Below are positions 7,625-16,435 of a DNA stretch of 64,000 nucleotides, one piece after another. The translations under genes and the position numbers were made by a program. Within the stretch, counting starts at the first letter, position 1. The number at the start of each line of letters is the position of its first letter. Where the stretch lies: NCBI RefSeq assembly GCF_032464895.1, contig NZ_JAWDIC010000001.1:930001-994000 (forward strand), given 5' to 3'. The notes beneath the pieces are model-generated. The model did no database searches and was not told the DNA's origin. It was given only the letters and a program-made list of their open reading frames with translations. Origin of the DNA: Phycicoccus sp. M110.8 (GTDB taxonomy: Bacteria > Actinomycetota > Actinomycetes > Actinomycetales > Dermatophilaceae).

Positions 7625-9282
7625 TCCCACTCGATGGTGCCCGGCGGCTTGCTCGTCACGTCGAGGACAACGCGGTTGACCTCGCGCACCTCGTTGGTGA
7701 TACGGGTGGAGATCTTGGCGAGCACGTCGTACGGCACGCGCGTCCAGTCCGCGGTCATGGCGTCCTCGGACGACACCGGGCGCAGCACGACGGGGTGGCC
7801 GTAGGTGCGGCCGTCGCCCTGGACCCCGACCGACCGGACGTCGGCCAGCAGCACCACCGGGCACTGCCAGATGTCGCGGTCGAGGCCGGCGGCCGACAGC
7901 TCGTGCCGGGCGATGGCGTCCGCGGCGCGCAGGACCTCCAGGCGCTCGGCCGTCACCTCGCCGACGATGCGGATGCCGAGGCCGGGGCCGGGGAACGGCT
8001 GGCGCCAGACGATCGCCTCGGGGACGCCCAGCTCGAGCCCGACCTGGCGCACCTCGTCCTTGAACAGCGAGCGCAGCGGCTCGACGAGCTTGAACTGCAG
8101 GTCGTCGGGCAGTCCGCCCACGTTGTGGTGGCTCTTGATGTTTGCCGCACCGGTGCCGCCGCCGGACTCCACGACGTCGGGGTAGAGCGTGCCCTGGACC
8201 AGGAACTCGACGGGGTGCTCGTCGTCACCGCGGCTGCCGACGACGTCGCGAGCGGCCTGCTCGAAGACGCGGATGAACTCGCGGCCGATGATCTTGCGCT
8301 TCTCCTCGGGGTCGGACACCCCGGCGAGCGCGCTCAGGAAGCGCTCCTTGGCGTCGACGACGACCAGGTCGACCCCGGTCGCGGCAACGAAGTCCTTCTC
8401 GACCTGCTCGGCCTCACCGGAACGCAGCAGGCCGTGGTCGACGAAGACGCAGGTGAGCTGGTCACCCACGGCCTTCTGCACCAGGGCCGCCGCCACCGAG
8501 GAGTCGACCCCGCCGGAGAGCGCGCACAGCACCCGGGACTCGCCGACCTTCTCGCGGATGGCCCCGACGAGCTCGTCGACGACGTTCGCGGCGGTCCAGT
8601 CGCCGGCGAGACCCGCCCCCTTGTAGAGGAAGTTCTCCAGCACCCGCTGGCCGAACGTCGAGTGCATGACCTCGGGGTGCCACTGCACGCCGTAGAGCCG
8701 GCGCTCGTCGTCCTCGAACGCGGCGACGGGCGCGCCCGCGGTGGACGCGGTGACGCGCATGCCGTCCGGCGCCTGCGTGACGGAGTCGCCGTGGCTCATC
8801 CACACCGACTGGTCGGTCGGCTGGCCGTTGAAGAGCGTCGAGGACGGGTCGGACACCTGCGCGGGCGTCGCGCCGTACTCGCCGAGCCCGGTGTGCGCGA
8901 CCGTGCCGCCCAGCGCCTGCACCATGGCCTGGAAGCCGTAGCACATGCCGAAGACCGGGACCCCCGCCTCGAGGACCGCACGGTCGAGGCCGGGCGCGCC
9001 CTCGGCATACACCGACGACGGGCCACCGGAGAGGATGATCGCCGCCGGGTCCTTGGCGAGCAGCTCCTCGACGGAGGCGGTGTGCGGCACGACCTCGCTG
9101 TAGATGTCCGCCTCGCGGACCCGCCGCGCGATGAGCTGGGCGTACTGCGCGCCGAAGTCCACGACCAGCACCGGCCGGGACTGCAGCGGCGTCGCCGGCA
9201 CCTCGACGCGGTCGCCCTCGGGCGCCTCCACGCGGTCGTCGTCCTGGGCCTGGGTCACGTCACTGGCTGCGGCGTCGGTCAC
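7621..9282 (-). CDS. guaA: GMP synthase (glutamine-hydrolysing)
   Basis: GuaA converts XMP to GMP using ATP and glutamine. The N-terminal class I amidotransferase has Cys in [14 protein letters not shown] and His-x-Glu in [10 protein letters not shown]. The ATP pyrophosphatase P-loop is [12 protein letters not shown], and the C-terminal dimerisation domain contains [14 protein letters not shown]. At 553 residues it carries about 35 extra acidic N-terminal residues before [14 protein letters not shown]. The GTG at 9282 overlaps the DUF3817 stop. It completes the guanine branch together with guaB, 10 kb away. Confidence 0.97.
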   Translation of the reverse strand: MTDAAASDVTQAQDDDRVEAPEGDRVEVPATPLQSRPVLVVDFGAQYAQLIARRVREADIYSEVVPHTASVEELLAKDPAAIILSGGPSSVYAEGAPGLDRAVLEAGVPVFGMCYGFQAMVQALGGTVAHTGLGEYGATPAQVSDPSSTLFNGQPTDQSVWMSHGDSVTQAPDGMRVTASTAGAPVAAFEDDERRLYGVQWHPEVMHSTFGQRVLENFLYKGAGLAGDWTAANVVDELVGAIREKVGESRVLCALSGGVDSSVAAALVQKAVGDQLTCVFVDHGLLRSGEAEQVEKDFVAATGVDLVVVDAKERFLSALAGVSDPEEKRKIIGREFIRVFEQAARDVVGSRGDDEHPVEFLVQGTLYPDVVESGGGTGAANIKSHHNVGGLPDDLQFKLVEPLRSLFKDEVRQVGLELGVPEAIVWRQPFPGPGLGIRIVGEVTAERLEVLRAADAIARHELSAAGLDRDIWQCPVVLLADVRSVGVQGDGRTYGHPVVLRPVSSEDAMTADWTRVPYDVLAKISTRITNEVREVNRVVLDVTSKPPGTIEWE

Positions 9283-9632
9283 GGGGAAAGGCTACCGGCC
9301 AGCCGCGGCTCGACCTCCGTCGCCACCCGTCGCTCGATCCAGAACGCCACGAGCGGGACGCACGCGCCCACGACGATCGCCGCCATCCGCCCGAACGACC
9401 AGCCGACCTTGAAGCCGAGGTTCGCCACGGTGAACACGAAGACCATGAAGATCAGGCCGTGCACCGGGCTCCACCACGACAGCGCCGCGTTGTCGAAGCC
9501 GTACTTGAGGACCATCTCGGCGATCAGCACGAACATCGCGAGGCCCGCGAGGATCGCCATCACCTTGAACCAGCCGAGCGCGCGGCGCGCGCCCTGCACA
9601 TCCCGGATCTCAGTCGTCGTCACGTCGGGCAT
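9279..9632 (-). CDS. DUF3817 membrane protein
   Basis: A 117-residue protein with three hydrophobic segments ([53 protein letters not shown]). The pattern, with the invariant-looking PVHG loop, is that of DUF3817, which occurs beside guaA and SURF1 in many actinobacteria. Function unknown. It overlaps the upstream SURF1 gene by 23 bp and the downstream guaA start by 4 bp, so the three are probably co-transcribed. Confidence 0.82.
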   Translation of the reverse strand: MPDVTTTEIRDVQGARRALGWFKVMAILAGLAMFVLIAEMVLKYGFDNAALSWWSPVHGLIFMVFVFTVANLGFKVGWSFGRMAAIVVGACVPLVAFWIERRVATEVEPRLAGSLSP

Positions 9633-10359
9633 CCTCTCGCACCATCCTGGACCACATGAACACGGCGAACGCCGCGAAGACCCACCACTGCACGGCGTAT
9701 GCCGCGTTGCGCCACTTGAGGCCGCCCTCCACCTCGGGCGGGGGCACCCGCTGCACCCCGGCAGGGGTGGGGATGCCGGAGCCTGTCGCCGTCCGCTCCG
9801 TCTGGGCGAAGACGAACGCGTTGTAGAGCTCCCCCGGCCACTCGTTGACGAGCACCGCCAGGTCGACCGAGCCGCGGGCCTGCTGCGGCCACGCCGGCAG
9901 GCCGGGCGGCGGGTCGGAGGGCGACTCCCCCGGGGCGAGCGAGCCGTCCACCGACACCGTCCCGGTCGGCGGCTCGACCGGTCGCGTCGTGTCGGTCACG
10001 AACCCGCGCACGACGGCGATCCGCGCGTTGCTCTCGGTCACGTCGAGCGGCGTGACCACCCAGTAGCCGGTGCGGCCCTGGAGGCGACGCGGGCCGACGA
10101 GGAACTGGCCGTCCGCGGCATACGTCCCGATCGCCGTGACGCTGCGCCCGGACTGGGGGTTCGGGAACGGCTGGTGCGGCCGGATGACGGTGTCGAGCAG
10201 GGCCGGGCGCGCCTCGTGCGCCTTGCGCAGGGCGTCCGCGAGGCCCTTGTCCTGGGCGACGTGGAGCTGCCACAGGCCCAGCTGGATGCAGCCGGCCACC
10301 ACGACGAGGACGACCGCGAACAGGCCGAGCCAGCGCGGCTTCAGGGCGGTTCGCAGCAC
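9610..10359 (-). CDS. SURF1-family cytochrome oxidase assembly protein
   Basis: SURF1 proteins assist haem a insertion and assembly of aa3-type cytochrome c oxidase. The 249-residue sequence has the family topology: an N-terminal span (WLGLFAVVLVVVAGCIQLGLWQ) ending in the G-x-WQL signature, a large extracytoplasmic beta-rich domain with GYWVVTPL and VVRGFV, and a C-terminal span preceded by WRNAAYAVQWW. The start at 10359 is 140 bp from the divergent ABC exporter gene. Confidence 0.9.
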   Translation of the reverse strand: MLRTALKPRWLGLFAVVLVVVAGCIQLGLWQLHVAQDKGLADALRKAHEARPALLDTVIRPHQPFPNPQSGRSVTAIGTYAADGQFLVGPRRLQGRTGYWVVTPLDVTESNARIAVVRGFVTDTTRPVEPPTGTVSVDGSLAPGESPSDPPPGLPAWPQQARGSVDLAVLVNEWPGELYNAFVFAQTERTATGSGIPTPAGVQRVPPPEVEGGLKWRNAAYAVQWWVFAAFAVFMWSRMVREDARRDDD

Positions 10360-10498
10360 GCGACGAGGCTACGTGACGTCCCTGTGCGCACGGACACGAG
10401 GCCCGACGGCCCCGCGGACGACCTGCCGCCTGCACCGTCCGGGCAGCCGGAAAACCGGTGTCGTCGTGTCCGTGCCCACGCCTACCGTGGTGCCCCTG

Positions 10499-12319
10499 AT
10501 GCGCGAGATCCCCTTCCCGGACCCGGGCCGGCCCGACACCCGGAGCACGGTCCGGTTCCTCGTGTGGGTCGCGGCGCGGCAGTGGCCCACCCAGCTCGTC
10601 GGCATGGCCAGCGGCGCGGTGTGGATGCTCGCCATCGCCCTCATCCCCGCCGCGGTGGGCAAGGGCGTCGACGAGGGCATCGTCCCCGGCGACGCGGCGG
10701 GGCTGGTCCGCTGGGCGCTGGCGCTGCTCGGGCTGGGCGCGGTCGCCGCGTCGATGGCCGCGGCGCGGCACTGGTTCGCGGTCCAGAACTGGCTCTACGC
10801 GTCCTACCGTGGTGCCCAGCTCACCGCCCTCGGGGTCGAGCGCGCGGGGCCCGCGCTGACCCGCACGTTGCCCTCGGGCGAGGTCGTCGCCGTGTTCGCC
10901 AACGACGTCATGCGGCTCGGAGGGCTGTACGACGTCATGGGACGGTTCACCGGGGCCGTCGTCAGCTACGTCGTCGTCGGGGCGATCCTGCTCGCCGCCT
11001 CGCCCCCGCTCGGCTGGCTGGTGCTGCTCGGCGGCCCGGTCATGCTGGGGAGCCTCACCCTCATCGTGCGCCCGCTGCAGCGGCGCCAGGCGCGCCAGCG
11101 CGAGGAGGCCGGACGGCTCACCACCCTCGGCGCGGACACCGTGGCGGGGCTGCGCGTCCTGCGCGGGATCGGCGGGGAGCAGACGTTCCTGCGGCGGTAC
11201 GAGGCGCAGTCGGCCAGGGTGCGCGCCACGGGATTCCGCGTGGCCGGCCTCCAGGCGGCCCTCGACTCCGCGCAGGTGCTGCTGCCGGGCGTGTTCGTCG
11301 TGCTCGTCACCTGGCTCGGGGCCCGCCAGGCGGTGGAGGGACGGATCACGCCGGGACAGCTCGTGGCGTTCTACGGGTACACCGCGTTCCTCACCATGCC
11401 GCTGCAGACGGCCGTAGAGGTGATCGACCGCGGCATCCGGGCGCACATCGCGGCGGGCCGGATGCTGAGGGTCATGGCGATCGAGCCGGACCACGTGCCG
11501 GGGCAGGATGCCCGGGCCGAGCTGCCCGACCCCGGCGCCGACCTCGTCGACCCGCTGTCGGGCACCGTGGTCCGCGGCGGCGTGCTCACCGCGATCGTCT
11601 CGGCGCGGCCGGAGGAGTCGGCCGCGGTGGCCGAGCGACTCGGCCGCCACGGCCCCGGGCCGCACCAGACGACGTGGGGCGGCGTCCGCCTCGACGACCT
11701 GCCGATCGAGCAGGTCCGGCGGTCGGTCGTGGTGAGCGAGCCGGACCCGCGCCTGTTCACCGGCGTCCTGCGCGAGGAGCTGCTGGCCGCCCGGTCGCCG
11801 TCGCTGTCGCGGTCGGCTGTGGCGTCCGCGTCGGGTGTGGCGGTGGCGGCTCCGGCACCCGCGCCTGCTCCGGCCGGGACGGCGACGGCGACGGCGACGG
11901 ACGCGGAGGTGCGCCGGGCCCTGGAGACCGCCAGCGCGCTCGACGTGCTGGACGCGGTCCCCGACGGGCTCGACGGGCTCGTCGAGGAGCGCGGGCGGTC
12001 GTACTCCGGAGGTCAGCGGCAGCGGCTCGCGCTCGCACGGGCGCTGTTGACCGACGCCGACGTCCTCGTCCTCGTCGAGCCGACGAGCGCGGTCGACGCC
12101 CACACCGAGGCCCGCGTCGCCGAGCGACTGGCTGAGCACCGGCGGGGCCGCACCACCGTCGTCACCTCGGTCAGCCCGCTGCTGCTCGGTCAGGCCGACG
12201 AGGTGGTCCTGCTCGAGGACGGCCTCGTCACCGCCCGTGGCACCCACCGCGAGCTGCTCGCGGACCCCGAGCACCCGGCATACCGGCACATCGTCATCAG
12301 GGAGGAGGAGCCGGCATGA
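10499..12319 (+). CDS. ABC exporter half-transporter A, degenerate nucleotide site
   Basis: A fused permease-ATPase half-transporter. Residues about 20-320 form a six-helix exporter domain; the rest is a nucleotide-binding domain. The Walker A loop is lost: where GxxGxGKS should stand, around residues 360-375, the sequence reads GGVLTAIVSARPEESAAV with no Lys. Walker B reads VLVLVEPTS, with Val for the metal-binding Asp. The signature YSGGQRQRLALARAL is intact. An Ala/Pro/Thr-rich insert precedes the signature. With its partner, this leaves one complete composite ATP site. The ATG at 10499 is preferred; GTGs up to about 35 bases upstream are possible. The substrate is unknown. Confidence 0.88.
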   Translation: MREIPFPDPGRPDTRSTVRFLVWVAARQWPTQLVGMASGAVWMLAIALIPAAVGKGVDEGIVPGDAAGLVRWALALLGLGAVAASMAAARHWFAVQNWLYASYRGAQLTALGVERAGPALTRTLPSGEVVAVFANDVMRLGGLYDVMGRFTGAVVSYVVVGAILLAASPPLGWLVLLGGPVMLGSLTLIVRPLQRRQARQREEAGRLTTLGADTVAGLRVLRGIGGEQTFLRRYEAQSARVRATGFRVAGLQAALDSAQVLLPGVFVVLVTWLGARQAVEGRITPGQLVAFYGYTAFLTMPLQTAVEVIDRGIRAHIAAGRMLRVMAIEPDHVPGQDARAELPDPGADLVDPLSGTVVRGGVLTAIVSARPEESAAVAERLGRHGPGPHQTTWGGVRLDDLPIEQVRRSVVVSEPDPRLFTGVLREELLAARSPSLSRSAVASASGVAVAAPAPAPAPAGTATATATDAEVRRALETASALDVLDAVPDGLDGLVEERGRSYSGGQRQRLALARALLTDADVLVLVEPTSAVDAHTEARVAERLAEHRRGRTTVVTSVSPLLLGQADEVVLLEDGLVTARGTHRELLADPEHPAYRHIVIREEEPA

Positions 12320-14094
12320 TGACCGACCACGCCCGGCGCACCCTGCCGGTGGCCGACACCGCCGCCGTCTGGCGGCACACGCGTGCGCTCGCGTCCGAGC
12401 ACCGGGGGCTCGTCGCCCAGGTGCTGGTCCTCCACGCCCTTGCCGCGCTCGCCGCCCTGGCCGCACCGTGGCTGGTGGGGCGGCTCGTCGACCTCGTCAG
12501 CGGGAACGGCCACACCGGCGACGTCGACCGGATCGGGGTGCTGCTGGCAGTGGCGGTCGTCGTGCAGACGGGGCTGACCTGGGCCGCCCGGCGCGCGGCG
12601 TTCCTGCTCGGCGAGACGGTGTTCGCCCAGCTGCGCGAGCAGTTCGTGGCGCGGGCGGTCAACCTGCCGCTGTCGACGGTCGAGCGGGCGGGCACGGGCG
12701 ACCTGGTGGCGCGCACGACCAACGACGTCGAGGCCCTCTCCCACGTCGTGCGGTTCGGGGTGCCGTCGCTGTTCGTCGCGTCGATGACGGTCGTGATGAC
12801 GGTCGTGGCGGCCCTGCTCACCTCACCGCTGGCGACCCTGCCGATCCTGCTCGGGGTGCCGTTCTACTGGTTCTCGACGCGCCGCTACCTCCGCAAGGCC
12901 GGCGACGGCTACCTGTGGGAGCGCGCGACGTATGCCGCGCTCAACGGTGTCGTCGCCGAGACCGTCGACGGCGCGCGCACCATCGACGCCCTCTCGCTGG
13001 CCTGGGTGCGCCGCAGCCGGTTCCACGACGCGCTGCGCGAGTGCTACCGCGCGGAGCGGTACACCCTGGGGCTGCGGCTGCGGTGGTTCCCGGCCGTGGT
13101 GTTCGGCTACTACGTGCCGACGGCGGGCGCGATCGTGTGGGGCGGCTGGCTGGCGATCAACGGGCACATCACGGCGGGCGTGGCGACCGCGGTGACGCTG
13201 TACATCCAGCAGATGGTCGGCCCGCTCGACGAGCTGCTGGGCTGGCTCGACGAGATCCAGGTGGGGGCGACGTCGCTGGCGCGGGTCATCGGCGTCGGCG
13301 AGGTGCCGCCGGACCGGGAGGCCACCGGGGCACGCCCCGACGGGTCCCGGATCGAGGTCGACGACGTCCGCTACGCCTACCGCGCCGGGCACGACGTGCT
13401 GCACGGCGTCTCGCTCGACCTGCGGCCCGGAGAGCGGCTCGCGATCGTCGGGCCCTCGGGCGCGGGCAAGTCGACGCTCGGTCGGCTCATGGCCGGCATC
13501 GACGGCCCACGCGAGGGCAGGATCGACGTCGGCGGGGTACCGCTCGTGGACCTCGACCTCGGCGACCTGCGCGGCGAGGTGGCGCTCGTGACCCAGGAGC
13601 ACCACGTCTTCGTGGGGTCCCTCGCCGACAACCTGCTGCTCGCCCGTCCGGGTGCCGGCACCGAGGAGCTCGAGGAGGCGCTGCGCGCCGTCGACGCCCA
13701 CGAGTGGGCGCTCGGGCTGCCCGAGGGGCTGGAGACGGTCGTCGGCAGCGGGGGCCACGCGCTGACCGAGGCGCAGTCGCAGCAGGTGGCGCTCGCCCGG
13801 CTGGTGCTCGCGGACCCGCACACCCTGGTGCTCGACGAGGCGACCTCGCTGCTCGACCCGCGAGCGGCCCGGCACCTCGAGCGCTCCCTGGCAGCCGTCG
13901 TCGAGGGCCGCACGGTCGTCGCGATCGCGCATCGGCTGCACACGGCCCACGACGCCGACCGGGTCGCGGTGGTGGAGGACGGGCTGGTGAGCGAGATCGG
14001 CACGCACCACGAGCTGGTGGCCGCCGACGGCCCGTATGCCGCCCTGTGGGCCTCCTGGCGCGACGAGCCCTCGCCGGCGTCCCGGGAGCGGTAG
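12316..14094 (+). CDS. ABC exporter half-transporter B, intact Walker motifs
   Basis: The 592-residue partner of the upstream half-transporter, overlapping it by ATGA. It has a six-helix exporter domain with YWFSTRRYLRKA-type coupling helices, then an ATPase domain with intact Walker A (GPSGAGKST, near residue 378), Q-loop (VTQEHHVFVGS), Walker B (TLVLDEATS) and H-loop (AIAHRLHTAHDA). The signature is degenerate: LTEAQSQQVALARL instead of LSGGQ. Its Walker A should pair with the good signature of subunit A, giving one consensus ATP site per heterodimer and one fully degenerate site. Confidence 0.9.
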   Translation: MMTDHARRTLPVADTAAVWRHTRALASEHRGLVAQVLVLHALAALAALAAPWLVGRLVDLVSGNGHTGDVDRIGVLLAVAVVVQTGLTWAARRAAFLLGETVFAQLREQFVARAVNLPLSTVERAGTGDLVARTTNDVEALSHVVRFGVPSLFVASMTVVMTVVAALLTSPLATLPILLGVPFYWFSTRRYLRKAGDGYLWERATYAALNGVVAETVDGARTIDALSLAWVRRSRFHDALRECYRAERYTLGLRLRWFPAVVFGYYVPTAGAIVWGGWLAINGHITAGVATAVTLYIQQMVGPLDELLGWLDEIQVGATSLARVIGVGEVPPDREATGARPDGSRIEVDDVRYAYRAGHDVLHGVSLDLRPGERLAIVGPSGAGKSTLGRLMAGIDGPREGRIDVGGVPLVDLDLGDLRGEVALVTQEHHVFVGSLADNLLLARPGAGTEELEEALRAVDAHEWALGLPEGLETVVGSGGHALTEAQSQQVALARLVLADPHTLVLDEATSLLDPRAARHLERSLAAVVEGRTVVAIAHRLHTAHDADRVAVVEDGLVSEIGTHHELVAADGPYAALWASWRDEPSPASRER

Positions 14095-14150
14095 CCCGCG
14101 CGGGCCCCGAGGGCGCCCGAGCGGGGGGCCGCGAGCAGTGGGCGCTGGGC

Positions 14151-14248
14151 AGCAGGTCCCGGACAGCAGGTCCCGGGCAGCAGGCCTCGAGCAGCAGGGC
14201 TCGAGCAGCACGTCTCGAGCAGCACGTCTCGAGCAGCACGTCTCGAGC
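14151..14248. repeat. 14-bp minisatellite, seven units
   Basis: Seven head-to-tail 14-bp units of consensus AGCAsGTCTCGAGC. The last three are identical and the first ones drift (TCCCGG in place of CTCGAG). Each later unit contains the palindrome CTCGAG. Fourteen is not a multiple of three, which agrees with a non-coding array. Confidence 0.85.
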
Positions 14249-14283
14249 GCCACGTCTCCAACGGTCCGCGTTCTCGCAGCGCT

Positions 14284-14398
14284 CTGCGCTGCCCCGCTGC
14301 CGGGGGCAATGCACAGCGTCACGCCCCCGGCGCCACCCACCCCAAGGTCACCCTCACCACGCCCTGCACTGCCCCGCAGCCGGGGGCAATGCATAGCG
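14284..14398. repeat. Two copies of a 35-bp hairpin-forming unit
   Basis: The units at 14284-14318 and 14364-14398 differ at three positions. Each can fold with TGCCCC pairing to GGGGCA around a six-base loop, flanked by further partial complementarity. They look like members of a small REP-like palindromic family. Confidence 0.7.
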
Positions 14399-14506
14399 CT
14401 GCTGCAGTGCCCGTTGTCCCTGGCAGCGACGCGGGAAGCCGGTGCCAGGGAAAGACACAAATTTTCCGTGACGGCGCGTAACCCCGCGAAAGAGCCGTCG
14501 TTGTCT

Positions 14507-14557
14507 GGGTGGTGTGGCTGGAGACCCACCCCCGGCTCGTCTCCAGTCACACCACCC
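14507..14557. terminator. 19-bp stem-loop, probable bidirectional terminator
   Basis: Arms 14507-14525 and 14539-14557 are complementary over 19 positions with one G-T pair, loop 13 bases. It lies between convergent genes and could end transcription from either side. No strong T-tract. Confidence 0.5.
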
Positions 14558-14686
14558 AACGCTGACGGTTGGCGGGGGGCAGGGGGCCCCGTCAACCGTC
14601 CTTGGTGTCCGGGGCGGGACCCGACGTCGCGCCGGGCGCTCGACCGGGCTGGAGGCCGTGCGGCCGTCCAGACGGCGACGCCGGTG

Positions 14687-16435
14687 TCAACCGCCGAAGC
14701 TGGGCGCCGTGTCGGTCGCAGGCAGGGCCGACGCCTCCTGCGCCGCGGGCCCGTACCGGGTGACCGCAGGCCGCGGCGCGGGCACCGCCTCGACCCGCAC
14801 GTACCCCTCCTCCTGCGCCGGTCGCGGGTCAGCTCCGCCCTTGACCGGCCAGAACGACATCGCCCGCTCCGCTTGGGCGGTGATGGTCAGCGACGGGTTC
14901 ACCCCGAGGTTCGCCGACACGGCCGACCCGTCGACGACGTGCAGGTCGGGGTAGCCCCACACCCGCTGGTACCCGTCGACCACCCCCCGCTCCGGGCTCG
15001 AGCCGATCGCGACCCCGCCGAGGAAGTGCGCCGTCAGGGGGATGTCCGCGACCTCGCCCAGGCTGCTGCCCGCGAACGCCCGCAGACCGGTCGCCTCCCC
15101 GAGCCGCCGCGCCAGCACCCGCATCGCCTCCTGCCCCTCCGGGATGAAGGTCGGGTTCGGCTCGCCGTGGCCCTGCCGGGACGTCAGACCCCAGCCACCG
15201 AGGAGCCCCCGACGGCCGCTGACCTGCAGCGAGTTGTCCTTGGACTGCATGACCAGCCCGATGACCGTGCGCTCGCTCCAGCGGCGCACCGAGAACGAGC
15301 GCACGAAGACGACCGGGTGCTTGACCGCCTCGACGAGGAACTGCACGGGTCGGGGCAGCCGGCCGCCGGGCACGAGGATCGTCGCGAGCAGGCCCATGGC
15401 GTTCGAGCCGGGGCCGTAGCGGCAGTTCTCGACGTGGGTGTCCGCGGTGGGGTGGAACGAGGACGTGATCGCCACGCCGCGCGAGAGGTCCGCGCCTTCG
15501 GGCACGCGCTCGGTCATGGCGCCGTTGAGCGCCTCGGAGTTGGTCCGGGTGAGGTGCCCCAGCCGCTCCGACAGCCGCGGCAGGACCCGCTCCTCGCGCA
15601 TGCGGTGCAGCAGCTTCTGGGTCCCCCAGGTGCCGGCGGCGAGCACCACCTGCTCGGCGGTGACGGTCCGCCGGCTCCCACGGGACCACGCGCCCGTCCG
15701 CTCGTGCGTCACGGCATACCCGCCACCGGGGCGCGGCTCGACCCGGACGACGGTGCGCATCGGCTCGATCGTGGCGCCGAGCGACTCGGCCAGAGCCAGG
15801 TAGTTCTTGACGAGGGTGTTCTTGGCGCCCACCCGGCAGCCGACCATGCAGTTGCCGCACTGGGTGCAGCCGGTCCGCTCCGGACCCGCGCCGCCGAAGT
15901 AGGGGTCGGGCACCCGACGCCCGGGCATGCCGTAGAACACACCGGTGGGCGTCTTGCGGTAGGTGTCCTCGACCCCGAGGTCGCGGGCGGCGAGGCGCAT
16001 GACCTGCTCGACCACCCCGTCGCACGGGTTCTCGACGACGCCGAGCATCCGGCTCGCGGTCTCGTAGTGCGGTCCGAGCTCGGCCTGCCAGTCGGTGATG
16101 TCGGCCCACTGCCGGTCGGCGAAGAACTCGGCCGGCGGCACGTACAGCGTGTTGGCGTAGTTGAGCGAGCCGCCGCCGACGCCCGCACCGGCCAGGACCA
16201 CCACGTCGGGCAGCCGGTGCACCCGCTGCACCCCGAAGCACCCGAGCCGCGGCGCCCACAGGTAGCGGCGCAGGTCCCACGACGTCCGCGCGAAGTCCTG
16301 GTCGGCGAACCGGCGCCCGGACTCCAGCACGTGCACCCGGTACCCCTTCTCGGCCAGCCGCAGCGCCGTCACCGAGCCGCCGAAGCCCGACCCGACGACC
16401 ACGACGTCGTGGTCGAACCCGCCGTCGGTCCTCAC
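14687..16435 (-). CDS. GMC-family oxidoreductase (cholesterol-oxidase-like, ChoD type)
   Basis: A flavoprotein oxidoreductase of 582 residues. The FAD-binding Rossmann motif is VVVGSGFGGSVTALRLAEKG near the N-terminus. A Cys-rich segment, GCTQCGNCMVGCRVGAKNT, has the spacing of a ferredoxin-like cluster site and is shared with mycobacterial ChoD-type proteins. The C-terminal GMC signature VDGSAVSANLGVNPSLTITA closes the FAD site. The GTG at 16435 overlaps the upstream dehydrogenase stop (GTGA). Substrate uncertain: steroid, alcohol or another hydroxylated lipid. Next to guaB3 it matches the mycobacterial choD-guaB3 arrangement, with a dehydrogenase inserted. Confidence 0.87.
   Translation of the reverse strand: MRTDGGFDHDVVVVGSGFGGSVTALRLAEKGYRVHVLESGRRFADQDFARTSWDLRRYLWAPRLGCFGVQRVHRLPDVVVLAGAGVGGGSLNYANTLYVPPAEFFADRQWADITDWQAELGPHYETASRMLGVVENPCDGVVEQVMRLAARDLGVEDTYRKTPTGVFYGMPGRRVPDPYFGGAGPERTGCTQCGNCMVGCRVGAKNTLVKNYLALAESLGATIEPMRTVVRVEPRPGGGYAVTHERTGAWSRGSRRTVTAEQVVLAAGTWGTQKLLHRMREERVLPRLSERLGHLTRTNSEALNGAMTERVPEGADLSRGVAITSSFHPTADTHVENCRYGPGSNAMGLLATILVPGGRLPRPVQFLVEAVKHPVVFVRSFSVRRWSERTVIGLVMQSKDNSLQVSGRRGLLGGWGLTSRQGHGEPNPTFIPEGQEAMRVLARRLGEATGLRAFAGSSLGEVADIPLTAHFLGGVAIGSSPERGVVDGYQRVWGYPDLHVVDGSAVSANLGVNPSLTITAQAERAMSFWPVKGGADPRPAQEEGYVRVEAVPAPRPAVTRYGPAAQEASALPATDTAPSFGG

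Larger units (their letters stand above)
14095..14686. other. Repeat-rich non-coding region between convergent genes
   Basis: 592 bp between the rightward ABC exporter and the leftward GMC oxidoreductase. No frame in it looks like a real protein. It holds a 14-bp minisatellite (14151-14248), two copies of a 35-bp hairpin unit (14284-14318 and 14364-14398) and a 19-bp stem (14507-14557). Around 14460 the sequence is noticeably less G+C-rich than the surroundings. Confidence 0.75.

Noticed and set aside
7795-12135. A 1,446-codon open frame on the plus strand
   Set aside because: It is antisense to guaA, DUF3817 and SURF1 and out of frame with the ABC exporter. Its translation is Arg/Pro/Gly-rich with no domain. 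Long antisense frames are usual at this G+C content.
14151-14248. CRISPR-like array
   Set aside because: Units are 14 bp and directly adjacent with no spacers; no cas genes are present.
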